A DNA stretch of 64,000 bases, taken from the NCBI RefSeq assembly GCF_016806835.2, contig NZ_CP086111.1, positions 860,001 to 924,000 on the forward strand, written 5' to 3'. The notes beneath the pieces were generated by a model that was given only the letters and a program-made list of their open reading frames with translations, searched no databases and was not told where the DNA came from. A program made the position numbers and the translations under genes. Below are positions 8,713 to 16,179 of the stretch, one piece after another (the stretch's first letter is position 1; each line of letters begins with the position of its first letter). The stretch is from Skermanella rosea. GTDB lineage: Bacteria > Pseudomonadota > Alphaproteobacteria > Azospirillales > Azospirillaceae.

Positions 8713-9497
8713 TGACGGGGACCATCCGCTTCGAGAACCGGGGCGAGGTGGGAGTCGTCGTCATCGACAACCCGCCGCGCCGCAACGCGCTGACCGTCGG
8801 CATGTGGGCGGCGCTGGGCGAGCTGGTCCGCGGGATCGACCGCGAGGGCGGGCACCGCTGCCTGGTCCTGCGCGGCGCCGGCGAAGAGGCGTTCGCGTCG
8901 GGCGCCGACATCAGCGAGTTCGAGCACGAGCGGTCCGACCGCGAGCAGGTGACCCGCTACCACGAGCGCTATGTCGGCCCGGGGCTGGCGTCCCTGCTGG
9001 AGTGCGGCATCCCGACGGTCGCCATGATCCGGGGCACCTGCATGGGCGGCGGGCTGGAGATCGCGTCCTGCTGCGACATAAGGATCGCCGCAGACGACGC
9101 GAAGCTCGGCATCCCGATCAGCCGGATGGGCTTTCCCCTGGCGTTCGGCGAGACCGAACTGCTGTTCAGGCTCCATGGCCGCGGCATCGCGGCCGAACTC
9201 CTGCTGGAGGGCCGGATCTACGACGCGCGCGAGGCCCTGTCCAAGGGGTTGGTCGAGCGGGTCGTCCCGGCCGAACGGCTGGAGGAGGAGGCGCTGGCGA
9301 CCGCCCGCCGGGTCGCCGCCGGGTCGCCCAATGCGCACCGCAGCACCAAGGCCCAGTTCCTGCGCCTGCTGCGCGACCCGTCGCCCGTCACCGCCGAGGA
9401 GCGCGCGCGGTCCTACGATTTCGCCGACACCGAGGACTACCGGATCGGCTACCGGGCGTTCCTGCAGAAGGTCAAGCCGGTCTTCGAGGGACGGTGA
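8712..9497 (+). CDS. enoyl-CoA hydratase/isomerase (crotonase) family protein, second copy
   Basis: A 261-residue crotonase-family protein, clearly diverged from the copy at 652-1422. The oxyanion-hole block FASGADISEF is at about 61-70 and GGGLEIASCCD at 112-122, with E116 as the first catalytic Glu. The second Glu of hydratases aligns by eye with I136 (GIPISRMG), so classical syn-hydration is unlikely. The C-terminal FADTEDYRIGYRAFLQK block is shared with many crotonase-family isomerases, hydratases and decarboxylases, including ScpB. The ATG overlaps the dctM stop, so translation is coupled to the transporter. Possible roles include decarboxylase, isomerase or thioesterase-like activity. 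Confidence 0.88.
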   Translation: MTGTIRFENRGEVGVVVIDNPPRRNALTVGMWAALGELVRGIDREGGHRCLVLRGAGEEAFASGADISEFEHERSDREQVTRYHERYVGPGLASLLECGIPTVAMIRGTCMGGGLEIASCCDIRIAADDAKLGIPISRMGFPLAFGETELLFRLHGRGIAAELLLEGRIYDAREALSKGLVERVVPAERLEEEALATARRVAAGSPNAHRSTKAQFLRLLRDPSPVTAEERARSYDFADTEDYRIGYRAFLQKVKPVFEGR

Positions 9498-9593
9498 CGG
9501 TTCGGCGCAGGGGTGGTCGGCATAACTGATTGTTTCCCGAACCTGTTATCTCCTTCAGAATGACGTGACCAACGTTCCGCTGAGGAGATGGCC

Positions 9594-10892
9594 ATGCAGC
9601 CGTTCAAGACCGTCGATATCGCCTTCGGCCGGGGTCACCTGACCGTGGGGCTGCCCGAAGAGGCCGAGGTGACGGTGATCCGGAAGGCCTCCCTGCCGAA
9701 GCTGGCCGACCAGGACGGCGCGGTCCGGGCCGCCTTCGCGAACCCCGTGGACTCTGCCCCGCTCGCCGAACTGGCGAAGGGCCGGGGCAGCGCCTGCATC
9801 CTGATCTGCGACATCACCCGGCCGGTGCCCAACCGCCTGTTCCTGCGGCCGATGATCCAGACCCTGGCCGAGGCCGGCATCCCGAAGGACCGCATCACCG
9901 TGCTGGTCGCGACCGGCCTGCACCGCCCCAACGAGGGCGCCGAGCTGGCCGAGCTGGTCGGCGATCCCTGGGTGCTGGAGAATGTCCGGGTCGAGAACCA
10001 CTTCGCCATGCGCGACGAGGACCACGCGGACCTGGGCCGCACCGCCACCCGGAACACGCCGGTCCGCATCGACCGGCGCTTCCTGGACGCCGACCTGCGG
10101 ATCGCGACCGGGCTGGTTGAGCCGCACTTCATGGCCGGCTGGTCGGGCGGCCGCAAGGTGGTGGCGCCGGGCGTCGCCGGGCACGAGACGATCCGGACGT
10201 TCCATTCCGCCCGATTCATGGAAGATCCGCTGGCGGTCCAGTGCAACTTGGTCGGCAACCCCCTGCACGAGGAGCAGCTGGAGATCGTCCGCATGATCGG
10301 CGAGATCTACGCGCTCAACACCGTGATCGATGAGGACCGCGACCTCGTCCACGTCACCTTCGGCGAGATCATCGCCAGCCACCTGGCCGCCGTCGGCTTC
10401 ATCCAGGACGTGACCCGGATCAGGCTGCCGCAGCGCTTCAAGACCGTCGTCACCTCCTCGGCCGGCTATCCGCTGGACAAGACCTATTACCAGACGGTCA
10501 AGGGCATGGTGACCCCGCTGGACATCCTGGAGCCGGGCGGCACCCTGATCATCGCGTCGGAATGCTCGGAAGGCATGGGCTCCAAGGAGTTCCGCGACGC
10601 CCAGGCGCGTCTGGTCGAGCTCGGGCCGGAGCGTTTCCTCGCCACCCTGACCGCCAAGTCGCTGGCCGAGGTGGACGAGTGGCAGACCGAGATGCAGCTG
10701 AAGCCCATGCGGATCGGCCGGGTCCAGCTCTACACCTCCGGCCTCGACGAGGAGGAGCGGCGGATCACCGCGGTCGAGGTGATCGGCGACCTGGACGCCG
10801 CCGTCGCCGACAGTATCCGGCGCCATGGCGACAGCCGGGTCGCGGTGATCCCGGAAGGCCCCTACGTCGTCCCCGTCGTCGAGGCGGCATGA
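9594..10892 (+). CDS. LarA-type nickel-dependent 2-hydroxyacid racemase/epimerase
   Basis: A 432-residue member of the LarA superfamily, which uses a nickel-pincer nucleotide (NPN) covalently bound to Lys to interconvert 2-hydroxyacid stereoisomers by hydride transfer. All key residues of L. plantarum LarA have counterparts: D73 and R76 (DITRPVP), catalytic H110 (GLHRP), H178, NPN-anchoring K188 and H204, in PHFMAGWSGGRK and TFHS. The spacing H178-K188-H204 equals that of H174-K184-H200. The start at 9594 follows TGAGGAG by 6 bases; the ATG at 9588 touches that site and is less likely. The substrate may be lactate, malate, 2-hydroxyglutarate, an aldonate or another acid. Cofactor genes follow immediately. 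Confidence 0.93.
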   Translation: MQPFKTVDIAFGRGHLTVGLPEEAEVTVIRKASLPKLADQDGAVRAAFANPVDSAPLAELAKGRGSACILICDITRPVPNRLFLRPMIQTLAEAGIPKDRITVLVATGLHRPNEGAELAELVGDPWVLENVRVENHFAMRDEDHADLGRTATRNTPVRIDRRFLDADLRIATGLVEPHFMAGWSGGRKVVAPGVAGHETIRTFHSARFMEDPLAVQCNLVGNPLHEEQLEIVRMIGEIYALNTVIDEDRDLVHVTFGEIIASHLAAVGFIQDVTRIRLPQRFKTVVTSSAGYPLDKTYYQTVKGMVTPLDILEPGGTLIIASECSEGMGSKEFRDAQARLVELGPERFLATLTAKSLAEVDEWQTEMQLKPMRIGRVQLYTSGLDEEERRITAVEVIGDLDAAVADSIRRHGDSRVAVIPEGPYVVPVVEAA

Positions 10893-12064
10893 CCCTCCGC
10901 CACATCCACCTGGACGCCGTCGGCGGCATCGCCGGCGACATGTTCGTGGCGGCCCTGGTCGATGCGGTGCCGGCGCTCCGGGACCGGGTGCTCGACGATG
11001 CCGCCGCCGTGCTGCCGTCAGGCGCCGGGACGCCCGTGTTTTCCGCCGGCGCCAGCGCCGGGATCTCGGTGCTGCGCTTCGGCCTGGAAAGCGGCGGGCG
11101 GGACGGCGGCCATGACCATCACGACGGCACCGGCAGCTACCGGCATATGGTCGGCCTGATCCGGGAGGCCCGCCTGTCCGAGGGAACCGCCGGCCACGCG
11201 GTCGCGATCCTGACCCTGCTGGCCGAAGCGGAAGCGGCGATCCACGGCGTTCCGGTCGAGCAGGTCCACTTCCACGAGATCGGCGACTGGGACAGCCTGA
11301 TGGACGTGGTCGCGGCCGGCTCGCTCGCCGCGGCGCTCGAGTCCACCTGGAGCGTTTCCGATCTGCCGCTGGGCGGCGGGCGGGTGCGGACCGCGCATGG
11401 CCTGCTGCCGGTGCCGGCCCCGGCGACCGCCCGCCTCCTGGAAGGATTCCACTGGCGCGACGACGGCGTGTCCGGCGAGCGGGTAACCCCGACCGGGGCC
11501 GCCATCCTGCGCCACCTCGTCAATGGTCCCGGCCGTCCCGGCGGGCGGCTGGAGGCGACCGGGAGCGGCGCCGGCACGCGGGAGCTGCCGGGCACGCCCA
11601 ACATCCTGCGGGCATTGGTGTTCGACACGGCCGCCGCGGGGGCCCGGGACGTGGGGCAGGAGGTGGCGGTGCTCAGCTTCGACGTCGACGACATGACAGG
11701 GGAGGAGATCGGCGTCGCCGCCGACCGGCTCCGCGCGCTGGACGGCGTGCTGGACCTGGCGCTGGCGCCCCTGGCCGGCAAGAAGGGCCGCCCGCTCACC
11801 GGGTTCCGCCTGCTGGTCCGCCCCGACGCCCTGGCCTCCATCCGGGAACGCTGCCTGGTGGAGACCTCCACCATCGGCCTGCGCTGGCGGACTGAGCGGC
11901 GGACGGTCCTGCCCCGCGCGTCCTCCGGCGAAATGGTCCGGGTCAAGCGCGTGGAGCGGCCCGGCGGCGGGACCACCGCCAAGGCGGAGAGCGACGACCT
12001 CGCCGGGATCGATGGCCTCGCCGCCCGGCGGGCGCGCAAGGCTGAAGCGGAGACGGGGCCATGA
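10889..12064 (+). CDS. larC: nickel-insertion protein LarC (pyridinium-3,5-bisthiocarboxylate mononucleotide Ni metallocyclase)
   Basis: A 391-residue full-length LarC, the CTP-dependent enzyme that inserts Ni into the pincer nucleotide. The N-terminal HIHLDAVGGIAGDMF block, the histidine-rich stretch GGHDHHDGTGSYRHM (about 74-88) and VHFHEIGDWDS (about 125-135) are family hallmarks and likely metal ligands. The C-terminal DVDDMTGEEIG region corresponds to the LarC2 half. In L. plantarum the two halves need a programmed frameshift, but here they lie in one open frame. The ATG overlaps the larA stop, and the stop overlaps larE. Confidence 0.95.
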   Translation: MTLRHIHLDAVGGIAGDMFVAALVDAVPALRDRVLDDAAAVLPSGAGTPVFSAGASAGISVLRFGLESGGRDGGHDHHDGTGSYRHMVGLIREARLSEGTAGHAVAILTLLAEAEAAIHGVPVEQVHFHEIGDWDSLMDVVAAGSLAAALESTWSVSDLPLGGGRVRTAHGLLPVPAPATARLLEGFHWRDDGVSGERVTPTGAAILRHLVNGPGRPGGRLEATGSGAGTRELPGTPNILRALVFDTAAAGARDVGQEVAVLSFDVDDMTGEEIGVAADRLRALDGVLDLALAPLAGKKGRPLTGFRLLVRPDALASIRERCLVETSTIGLRWRTERRTVLPRASSGEMVRVKRVERPGGGTTAKAESDDLAGIDGLAARRARKAEAETGP

Positions 12065-12852
12065 GCGCGCGGGAAGCCCAGGCCCGCCTCGTCGCGGCGC
12101 TCGACCGGCATGCCGAGCTGGTGATCGCCGTATCCGGCGGGGTGGACAGCATGACGCTGGCCTTCGTGGCGCACCGGTTCTCCCGCGGGCGCGTTTCCAT
12201 GCTGCATGCGGTCTCCCCGGCCGTTCCGCCCCACGCCACGGCGCGGGTCCGTGCCCATGCCGGGCGGGAGGGCTGGGACCTCGCCGTCGCCGACGCGGGG
12301 GAGTTCGCCGACCCGCGCTACCGCGCCAATCCGGTGGACCGCTGTTTCTTCTGCAAGTCCAACCTGTACGACCGCATCCGCTCGGTCACCGAAGGAACGG
12401 TCGCCTCCGGCACCAACCTGGACGACCTGGGCGATTTCCGGCCCGGGCTGAAGGCGGCGTCCCAGCGGGGCGTCGTGCATCCCTTCGTGGAAGCCGGCAT
12501 CGACAAGGCGACGGTGCGGGCGCTCGCCCGGCTCCATGGCCTGGACGATCTCGCGGAACTGCCGGCCCAGCCCTGCCTGTCCAGCCGGGTCGAGACCGGC
12601 ATCGCCATCGACGCCGACGACCTGGGCTTCATCGATCAGGTCGAGACAGCCGTCGCGGCCCTGGTCCCGGCCGGATCCAGCGTCCGCTGCCGGATCACCC
12701 ATGCCGGCGTCGCCCTGGAACTGGACGACCCCGAGACCGCCGGCGAGACGGCCGGGCGCCTGGTCTCGGACCTGTGCGCCCGCACCGGCCGCACCTTCGG
12801 CGGCGTGCGCCCCTATCGCCGGGGTTCCGCCTTCCTGCGGGATGCGCCATGA
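12061..12852 (+). CDS. larE: ATP-dependent sulfur transferase LarE
   Basis: A 263-residue PP-loop enzyme that adenylates the NPN precursor and converts its carboxylates to thiocarboxylates. The ATP-binding PP-loop SGGVDS is at 25-30. Cysteines occur in RCFFCK (C95, C98) and in AQPCLSSR (C172). C172 probably corresponds to the sacrificial Cys176 of L. plantarum LarE. The two extra cysteines leave open a cluster-assisted, catalytic version as described for some LarE proteins, but this is speculative. The gene is coupled to larC and larB by 4-base overlaps. Confidence 0.93.
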   Translation: MSAREAQARLVAALDRHAELVIAVSGGVDSMTLAFVAHRFSRGRVSMLHAVSPAVPPHATARVRAHAGREGWDLAVADAGEFADPRYRANPVDRCFFCKSNLYDRIRSVTEGTVASGTNLDDLGDFRPGLKAASQRGVVHPFVEAGIDKATVRALARLHGLDDLAELPAQPCLSSRVETGIAIDADDLGFIDQVETAVAALVPAGSSVRCRITHAGVALELDDPETAGETAGRLVSDLCARTGRTFGGVRPYRRGSAFLRDAP

Positions 12853-13502
12853 GCGACTTCGTGATCGACTGGGGGCGGGAAGGGCGCACCGGCGTGCCGG
12901 AAGCGGTGCTGTGCGCGTCGAAATCGGTGGCACAGGTCGAGGCGATCCTGAAGGAGGCGGCCATGGCCGGCCGCCGCTTGCTGTTCACCCGGCTGGAGCC
13001 CGCCGCCTTCGAGGCCCTGGCGCCGGAATGCCGCGCCATGCTCGATTACGACTCCCTTTCCCGCACGGCCTGGTGCGGAGCCTTGCCGCCGGCGGGGGCC
13101 GCGCGCGACGGCATCGGCATCGTCGCCGCGGGAACCTCCGACCTGCCTGTCGCCCGCGAGGCCGCCCGGACCCTCGAGTTCCTGGGGTTCTCGGCGCCGG
13201 TCGTCGCCGATGTCGGCGTCGCGGGCCTGTGGCGCCTGATGCGCCGGCTGGAGGAGATCCGCGGCTGGCGCGTCGTGATCGCGACGGCCGGCATGGAGGG
13301 GGCGCTGTTCAGCGTGCTCGCCGGGCTGGTCGACTCGCCGGTCATCGCCGTCCCCACTTCCGTCGGCTACGGCGTCGCGGCCGGCGGGACCGCGGCCTTG
13401 CACACGGCGCTCGCGTCCTGCGCCCCGGGCGTCCTCGCGGTCAACATCGACAACGGGTTCGGCGCGGCCGCCGCCGCCGCGAAGATGCTGAATAAAATGT
13501 GA
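12849..13502 (+). CDS. larB: nicotinate-adenine dinucleotide carboxylase/hydrolase LarB
   Basis: A 217-residue PurE-like protein that carboxylates the pyridinium ring and hydrolyses NaAD, the first step of NPN synthesis. The AIR-carboxylase-like core has GIVAAGTSDLPVAREA (about 90-105) and TAGMEGALFSVLAGL near 147-161. C191 in CAPGVLAVNIDNGFG lies the same distance from the C-terminus as Cys221 of L. plantarum LarB, which binds the nicotinamide ring covalently. It is the last gene of the racemase operon. The order larA-larC-larE-larB differs from larABC1C2DE of Lactobacillus, and no LarD channel is present; TRAP import may take its place. Confidence 0.94.
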   Translation: MSDFVIDWGREGRTGVPEAVLCASKSVAQVEAILKEAAMAGRRLLFTRLEPAAFEALAPECRAMLDYDSLSRTAWCGALPPAGAARDGIGIVAAGTSDLPVAREAARTLEFLGFSAPVVADVGVAGLWRLMRRLEEIRGWRVVIATAGMEGALFSVLAGLVDSPVIAVPTSVGYGVAAGGTAALHTALASCAPGVLAVNIDNGFGAAAAAAKMLNKM

Positions 13503-13503
13503 G

Positions 13504-13519
13504 ACAAATTGCTATTTGT
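13504..13519. promoter_or_regulatory. short inverted repeat and possible promoter after larB
   Basis: The 81-base gap between larB and the next gene begins with a perfect 6-base inverted repeat (acaaat/atttgt) around a 4-base centre. TTGCTA (13509-13514) and TATGGT (13531-13536) are spaced 16 bases apart and could be a sigma-70-like promoter for the downstream gene. If so, the larB operon ends here. There is no T-tract, so it is not a clear terminator. Weak evidence. Confidence 0.3.
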
Positions 13520-13583
13520 CCGTCATGCCATATGGTGCGATAAGGGGGCAGGCACCAGGGAGCGGAAAGGACGCCTCTCAGCG

Positions 13584-15038
13584 ATGTTCCACTGGAAGAA
13601 GCATGCCCGGTACGAGGTGGTCGCCGAGCAGGCCGGCCATGCGAGCATCGACGGTATCTTCGAAACGGAACACGAGGCGGTCGAACGCGCGACCTACCTG
13701 CTCAGCCTCGCCAAGTTCACCCGGGTTCAGGTCGTCCAGGTCGCCAAGCACACCCAGACCGTCGTGTTCGAGCGGGCGTCGCAGACCGGCGGGGCCGGGA
13801 TCATCGGCATCACGGCGATCGAGGACGCCCATTTCTGCACCGACGTGCTGGACGTCTACGGCCATCCCAGCCGGATGACCCTGCTGCGCCTGACCCGCCG
13901 CCATGCCGACCGCCAGATCGCGATCCCGTGCGAGACGCTGCACGATTACCTGGCGCTCCGCCTGATCGAGCGGGAGGGCATGCTGCTCAATTCGGGCATC
14001 ACGCGGCTCGCCCGGGTGCAGTCCAGGGAGAACGCGACGGTAGCCGCCGAGCGCGAGCGGGAACTGGGCGCCCTGTGGCTCCGCCTGAAGCAGCTCGCCC
14101 AGACCTCCGACAGCTTGGCCGGATACGGCAAGCTGCTGATCCAGAAGGGGCTGGGCGCGTTGCAGGAACAGGTGGCATCGACCTGCGCGCCGGCCGAATG
14201 CGACCGCGTCGTCAGCTACGCCTTCGCCCGCCTGCTGGAGGGGCACCGCGACTGGGGCACCAAGACCCGCGCGCTGATCCAGGTGCTGGAGGAGGACGAC
14301 GGCGACGCCACCGGCATCGCCTGGGTCGATCAGGTCCTGGCGGAGACGATCGACGGCCGCGACCCGATCAAGGTCCTGATCGGCTATTCGCCCGACCTCG
14401 GCGCGGCGCTGGGCAGCCTGCTGGCCACGCTGAACGGCCGGCTCGACGACCGCCACCCTTTCACGCCGGTGCTGATGGACTTGAGCAACGCCCTGGCGCG
14501 CTGGCACCTGCCGGAGGTCGAGGCGGCCCTGCTGCGCCGCGTCGCGACCGGGCTGACCGGCAGCCAGCCCCTGACCAAGGAGGGGCCGATCGCGGACGCC
14601 GCCGCGCTGCGCCGGATCGTCGCCGGCCTCGCCTGCTTCAGCGGCTTCCGCGGCGGTCCCGACATGAGCCAGGCGCTCCTCCGCCGGGCCAAGACGGCGC
14701 TGCGTTTCGGGGAAGCAGACCTGCCGTTCGAAACGGCGGTCCAGCAGCTCTGCGGCAGCCTCAAGGGACCCGGTGCCCAGATCGGTTTCCTGCTGGACTT
14801 GGCGGAGACCGAACTGGGGCGCCAGAAGGGCGTCTTCCTGTTCGGCAGCCTGTCCCGCATCTTCTCCCGCCTGCGTAGCGCCCGCGATCTGGCGCCCGCC
14901 CACGTTCCCATGGAGGATATCCGCCGCGAACTCGGCGGTCGCCTGCGCCGCGCCGGCATCCCGCGCGACCTCGCCGACCAGCTGATGTACAAGATCTCGT
15001 CCCTGCCGGCGGAAGCGCCGAGAGCGCTGCTGCGTTAG
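13584..15038 (+). CDS. conserved-looking hypothetical protein, 484 residues
   Basis: I do not recognise this protein. It starts MFHWKKHARYEV, has no signal peptide or membrane segment, and appears mostly helical. Residues 1-70 form a small alpha/beta-like domain (FETEHEAVERATYLLS, then KFTRVQVVQVAKHTQ). Residues about 140-480 are Leu/Ala/Arg-rich helical repeats. The strong GC-rich codon pattern over the full length supports a real gene. The ATG at 13584 has GGAAAGGA about 13 bases upstream; the frame is open back to 13509. The gene is 81 bases after larB on the same strand but probably has its own promoter. A function cannot be assigned. Confidence 0.75.
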   Translation: MFHWKKHARYEVVAEQAGHASIDGIFETEHEAVERATYLLSLAKFTRVQVVQVAKHTQTVVFERASQTGGAGIIGITAIEDAHFCTDVLDVYGHPSRMTLLRLTRRHADRQIAIPCETLHDYLALRLIEREGMLLNSGITRLARVQSRENATVAAERERELGALWLRLKQLAQTSDSLAGYGKLLIQKGLGALQEQVASTCAPAECDRVVSYAFARLLEGHRDWGTKTRALIQVLEEDDGDATGIAWVDQVLAETIDGRDPIKVLIGYSPDLGAALGSLLATLNGRLDDRHPFTPVLMDLSNALARWHLPEVEAALLRRVATGLTGSQPLTKEGPIADAAALRRIVAGLACFSGFRGGPDMSQALLRRAKTALRFGEADLPFETAVQQLCGSLKGPGAQIGFLLDLAETELGRQKGVFLFGSLSRIFSRLRSARDLAPAHVPMEDIRRELGGRLRRAGIPRDLADQLMYKISSLPAEAPRALLR

Positions 15039-15066
15039 AGCGGTTTCCGACCGGGTTGAACCGCTC
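15038..15066. repeat. inverted repeat at the stop codon (terminator-like, no T-tract)
   Basis: Arms gagcggtt (15038-15045) and aaccgctc (15059-15066) pair perfectly around a 13-base loop directly at the stop codon of the 484-residue protein. No run of T follows, so factor-independent termination is doubtful. It may be a dispersed palindromic repeat or an RNA-stabilising hairpin. Confidence 0.4.
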
Positions 15067-15100
15067 CGGCGGGGGCGACGCAAGCGTCATTCAGGTTCTT

Positions 15101-15168
15101 GCCACAGATTACGGCGATGGACAAAGATACGGACCGGATCATCTGAGGATATCGCCGTCATCTGTGGC
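15101..15168. repeat. palindromic intergenic repeat, divergent copy of the element at 26274
   Basis: Two 18-base arms (15101-15118 and 15151-15168) are inverted with one mismatch and separated by 32 bases. The left arm and following bases (ccacagat, then gatggaca, then agata) match the start of the palindrome at 26274-26340 in order and spacing, so the two look like members of one repeat family. The element lies between converging genes (the 484-residue protein and tspO). It may act as a bidirectional RNA hairpin. Confidence 0.55.
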
Positions 15169-15214
15169 CGAATTTATTCATTCCATGCCGGCTTCGAACA
15201 AGGTGCACCAAGCC

Positions 15215-15733
15215 TCACGGGTTCAGCAGCCACACCGAGGCGTTCAGCACCGCCGCGTAGCTGACCCACAGCAGGTACGGCACGAACAGCCAGCCCGCCA
15301 GCGGACGTACGCGCCAGAACGCCACCATCGTGGCGGCCACCGCGATCCAGAGCGCCGATATCTCCGCGAAGGCCAGGCCGGGCTGCTGCATGCCGAAGAA
15401 GATCAGCGACCACAGGATGTTCAGCCCGAGCTGGAGCCCGAACAGCAGCAGCGGCCCGCGCGCCCCGGCCAAGCCGCGGTCCCGCCAGACCAGCCAGCCG
15501 GCGACCGCCATCATGCCGTAGAGCACCGTCCAGACCGGCCCGAACAGCCAGTTCGGCGGGTTGAACCAGGGCTTCTGCAAGCCGGCGTACCAGCCGCCGA
15601 TCTGCGGCAGGGTCACGGAGGATGCCGTCGCCGAAGCGACGGCGACGAGGATCACGAAGGCCGCGAGCCCGATCAGGGACCGGCTCCGGCTGCCCGCCCG
15701 GCCTGGGGCGGCGATGGTGGACTGGGTCATCAT
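15215..15733 (-). CDS. tspO: TspO/MBR family tryptophan-rich sensory protein
   Basis: An integral membrane protein of about 172 residues with five hydrophobic segments. It shows the TspO signature: YAGLQKPWFNPPNWLFGPVW near residues 53-72, LQLGLNILWSLIFFG, and the final segment LLWVSYAAVLNASVWLLN. TspO binds porphyrins and related tetrapyrroles. In alphaproteobacteria such as Rhodobacter it modulates expression of pigment and haem genes. Start choice is uncertain: two adjacent ATGs (15733, 15730) give a 14-20 residue cytosolic tail, while upstream ATG and TTG codons at 15745 and 15769 extend it. No strong ribosome site decides this. Confidence 0.9.
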   Translation of the reverse strand: MMTQSTIAAPGRAGSRSRSLIGLAAFVILVAVASATASSVTLPQIGGWYAGLQKPWFNPPNWLFGPVWTVLYGMMAVAGWLVWRDRGLAGARGPLLLFGLQLGLNILWSLIFFGMQQPGLAFAEISALWIAVAATMVAFWRVRPLAGWLFVPYLLWVSYAAVLNASVWLLNP

Positions 15734-15870
15734 GCTGCGTGACATCGGACGCGGGACGGCGCCGGTCAAGGTCCTCTATTCCGGTGTTCCCCCCAAGGGA
15801 GCCTTGTCGCGGGGGCGGGTGCGGCAAATGTCTGGTTCAATCCTCGACATCGCAACCCTGGACCACCACC

Positions 15871-16179
15871 ATGAAGCCGGAAGACATCATCGGCGCATGG
15901 CTGGCAGGCATCGCCATCTGGGCGGCAGCCATGCTCTGCGTCGTCCTTTTCGGGCCGATCGAACACCGGTCCGGTCCGGTCCCCACGCCGGCCGGGATCA
16001 CCATCGACGACTGGTACGCCGGCGCCTGGCAGGACGAGGGCCAGCGGGAGTGGGACGAGGCGGACCGGCCCACCCGCCTCGAACCGGAACTCCCCTGGCT
16101 CCCCGCCGAAGACGGGACCGGCCAGCCACCGGGGGTGGACGTCAGCCTATCGCCCCTCGCGCCGCCAGGCGGCCAGTAG
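15871..16179 (+). CDS. small hypothetical membrane-anchored protein
   Basis: A possible 102-residue protein starting MKPEDIIGAW, with one hydrophobic segment (about residues 8-29) followed by an acidic, proline- and tryptophan-containing tail. No known domain is seen. Its 3' end overlaps the end of the converging membrane-protein gene by 33 bases, which lowers confidence, although the reading frame has plausible codon use. There is no strong ribosome site before the ATG. Confidence 0.4.
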   Translation: MKPEDIIGAWLAGIAIWAAAMLCVVLFGPIEHRSGPVPTPAGITIDDWYAGAWQDEGQREWDEADRPTRLEPELPWLPAEDGTGQPPGVDVSLSPLAPPGGQ

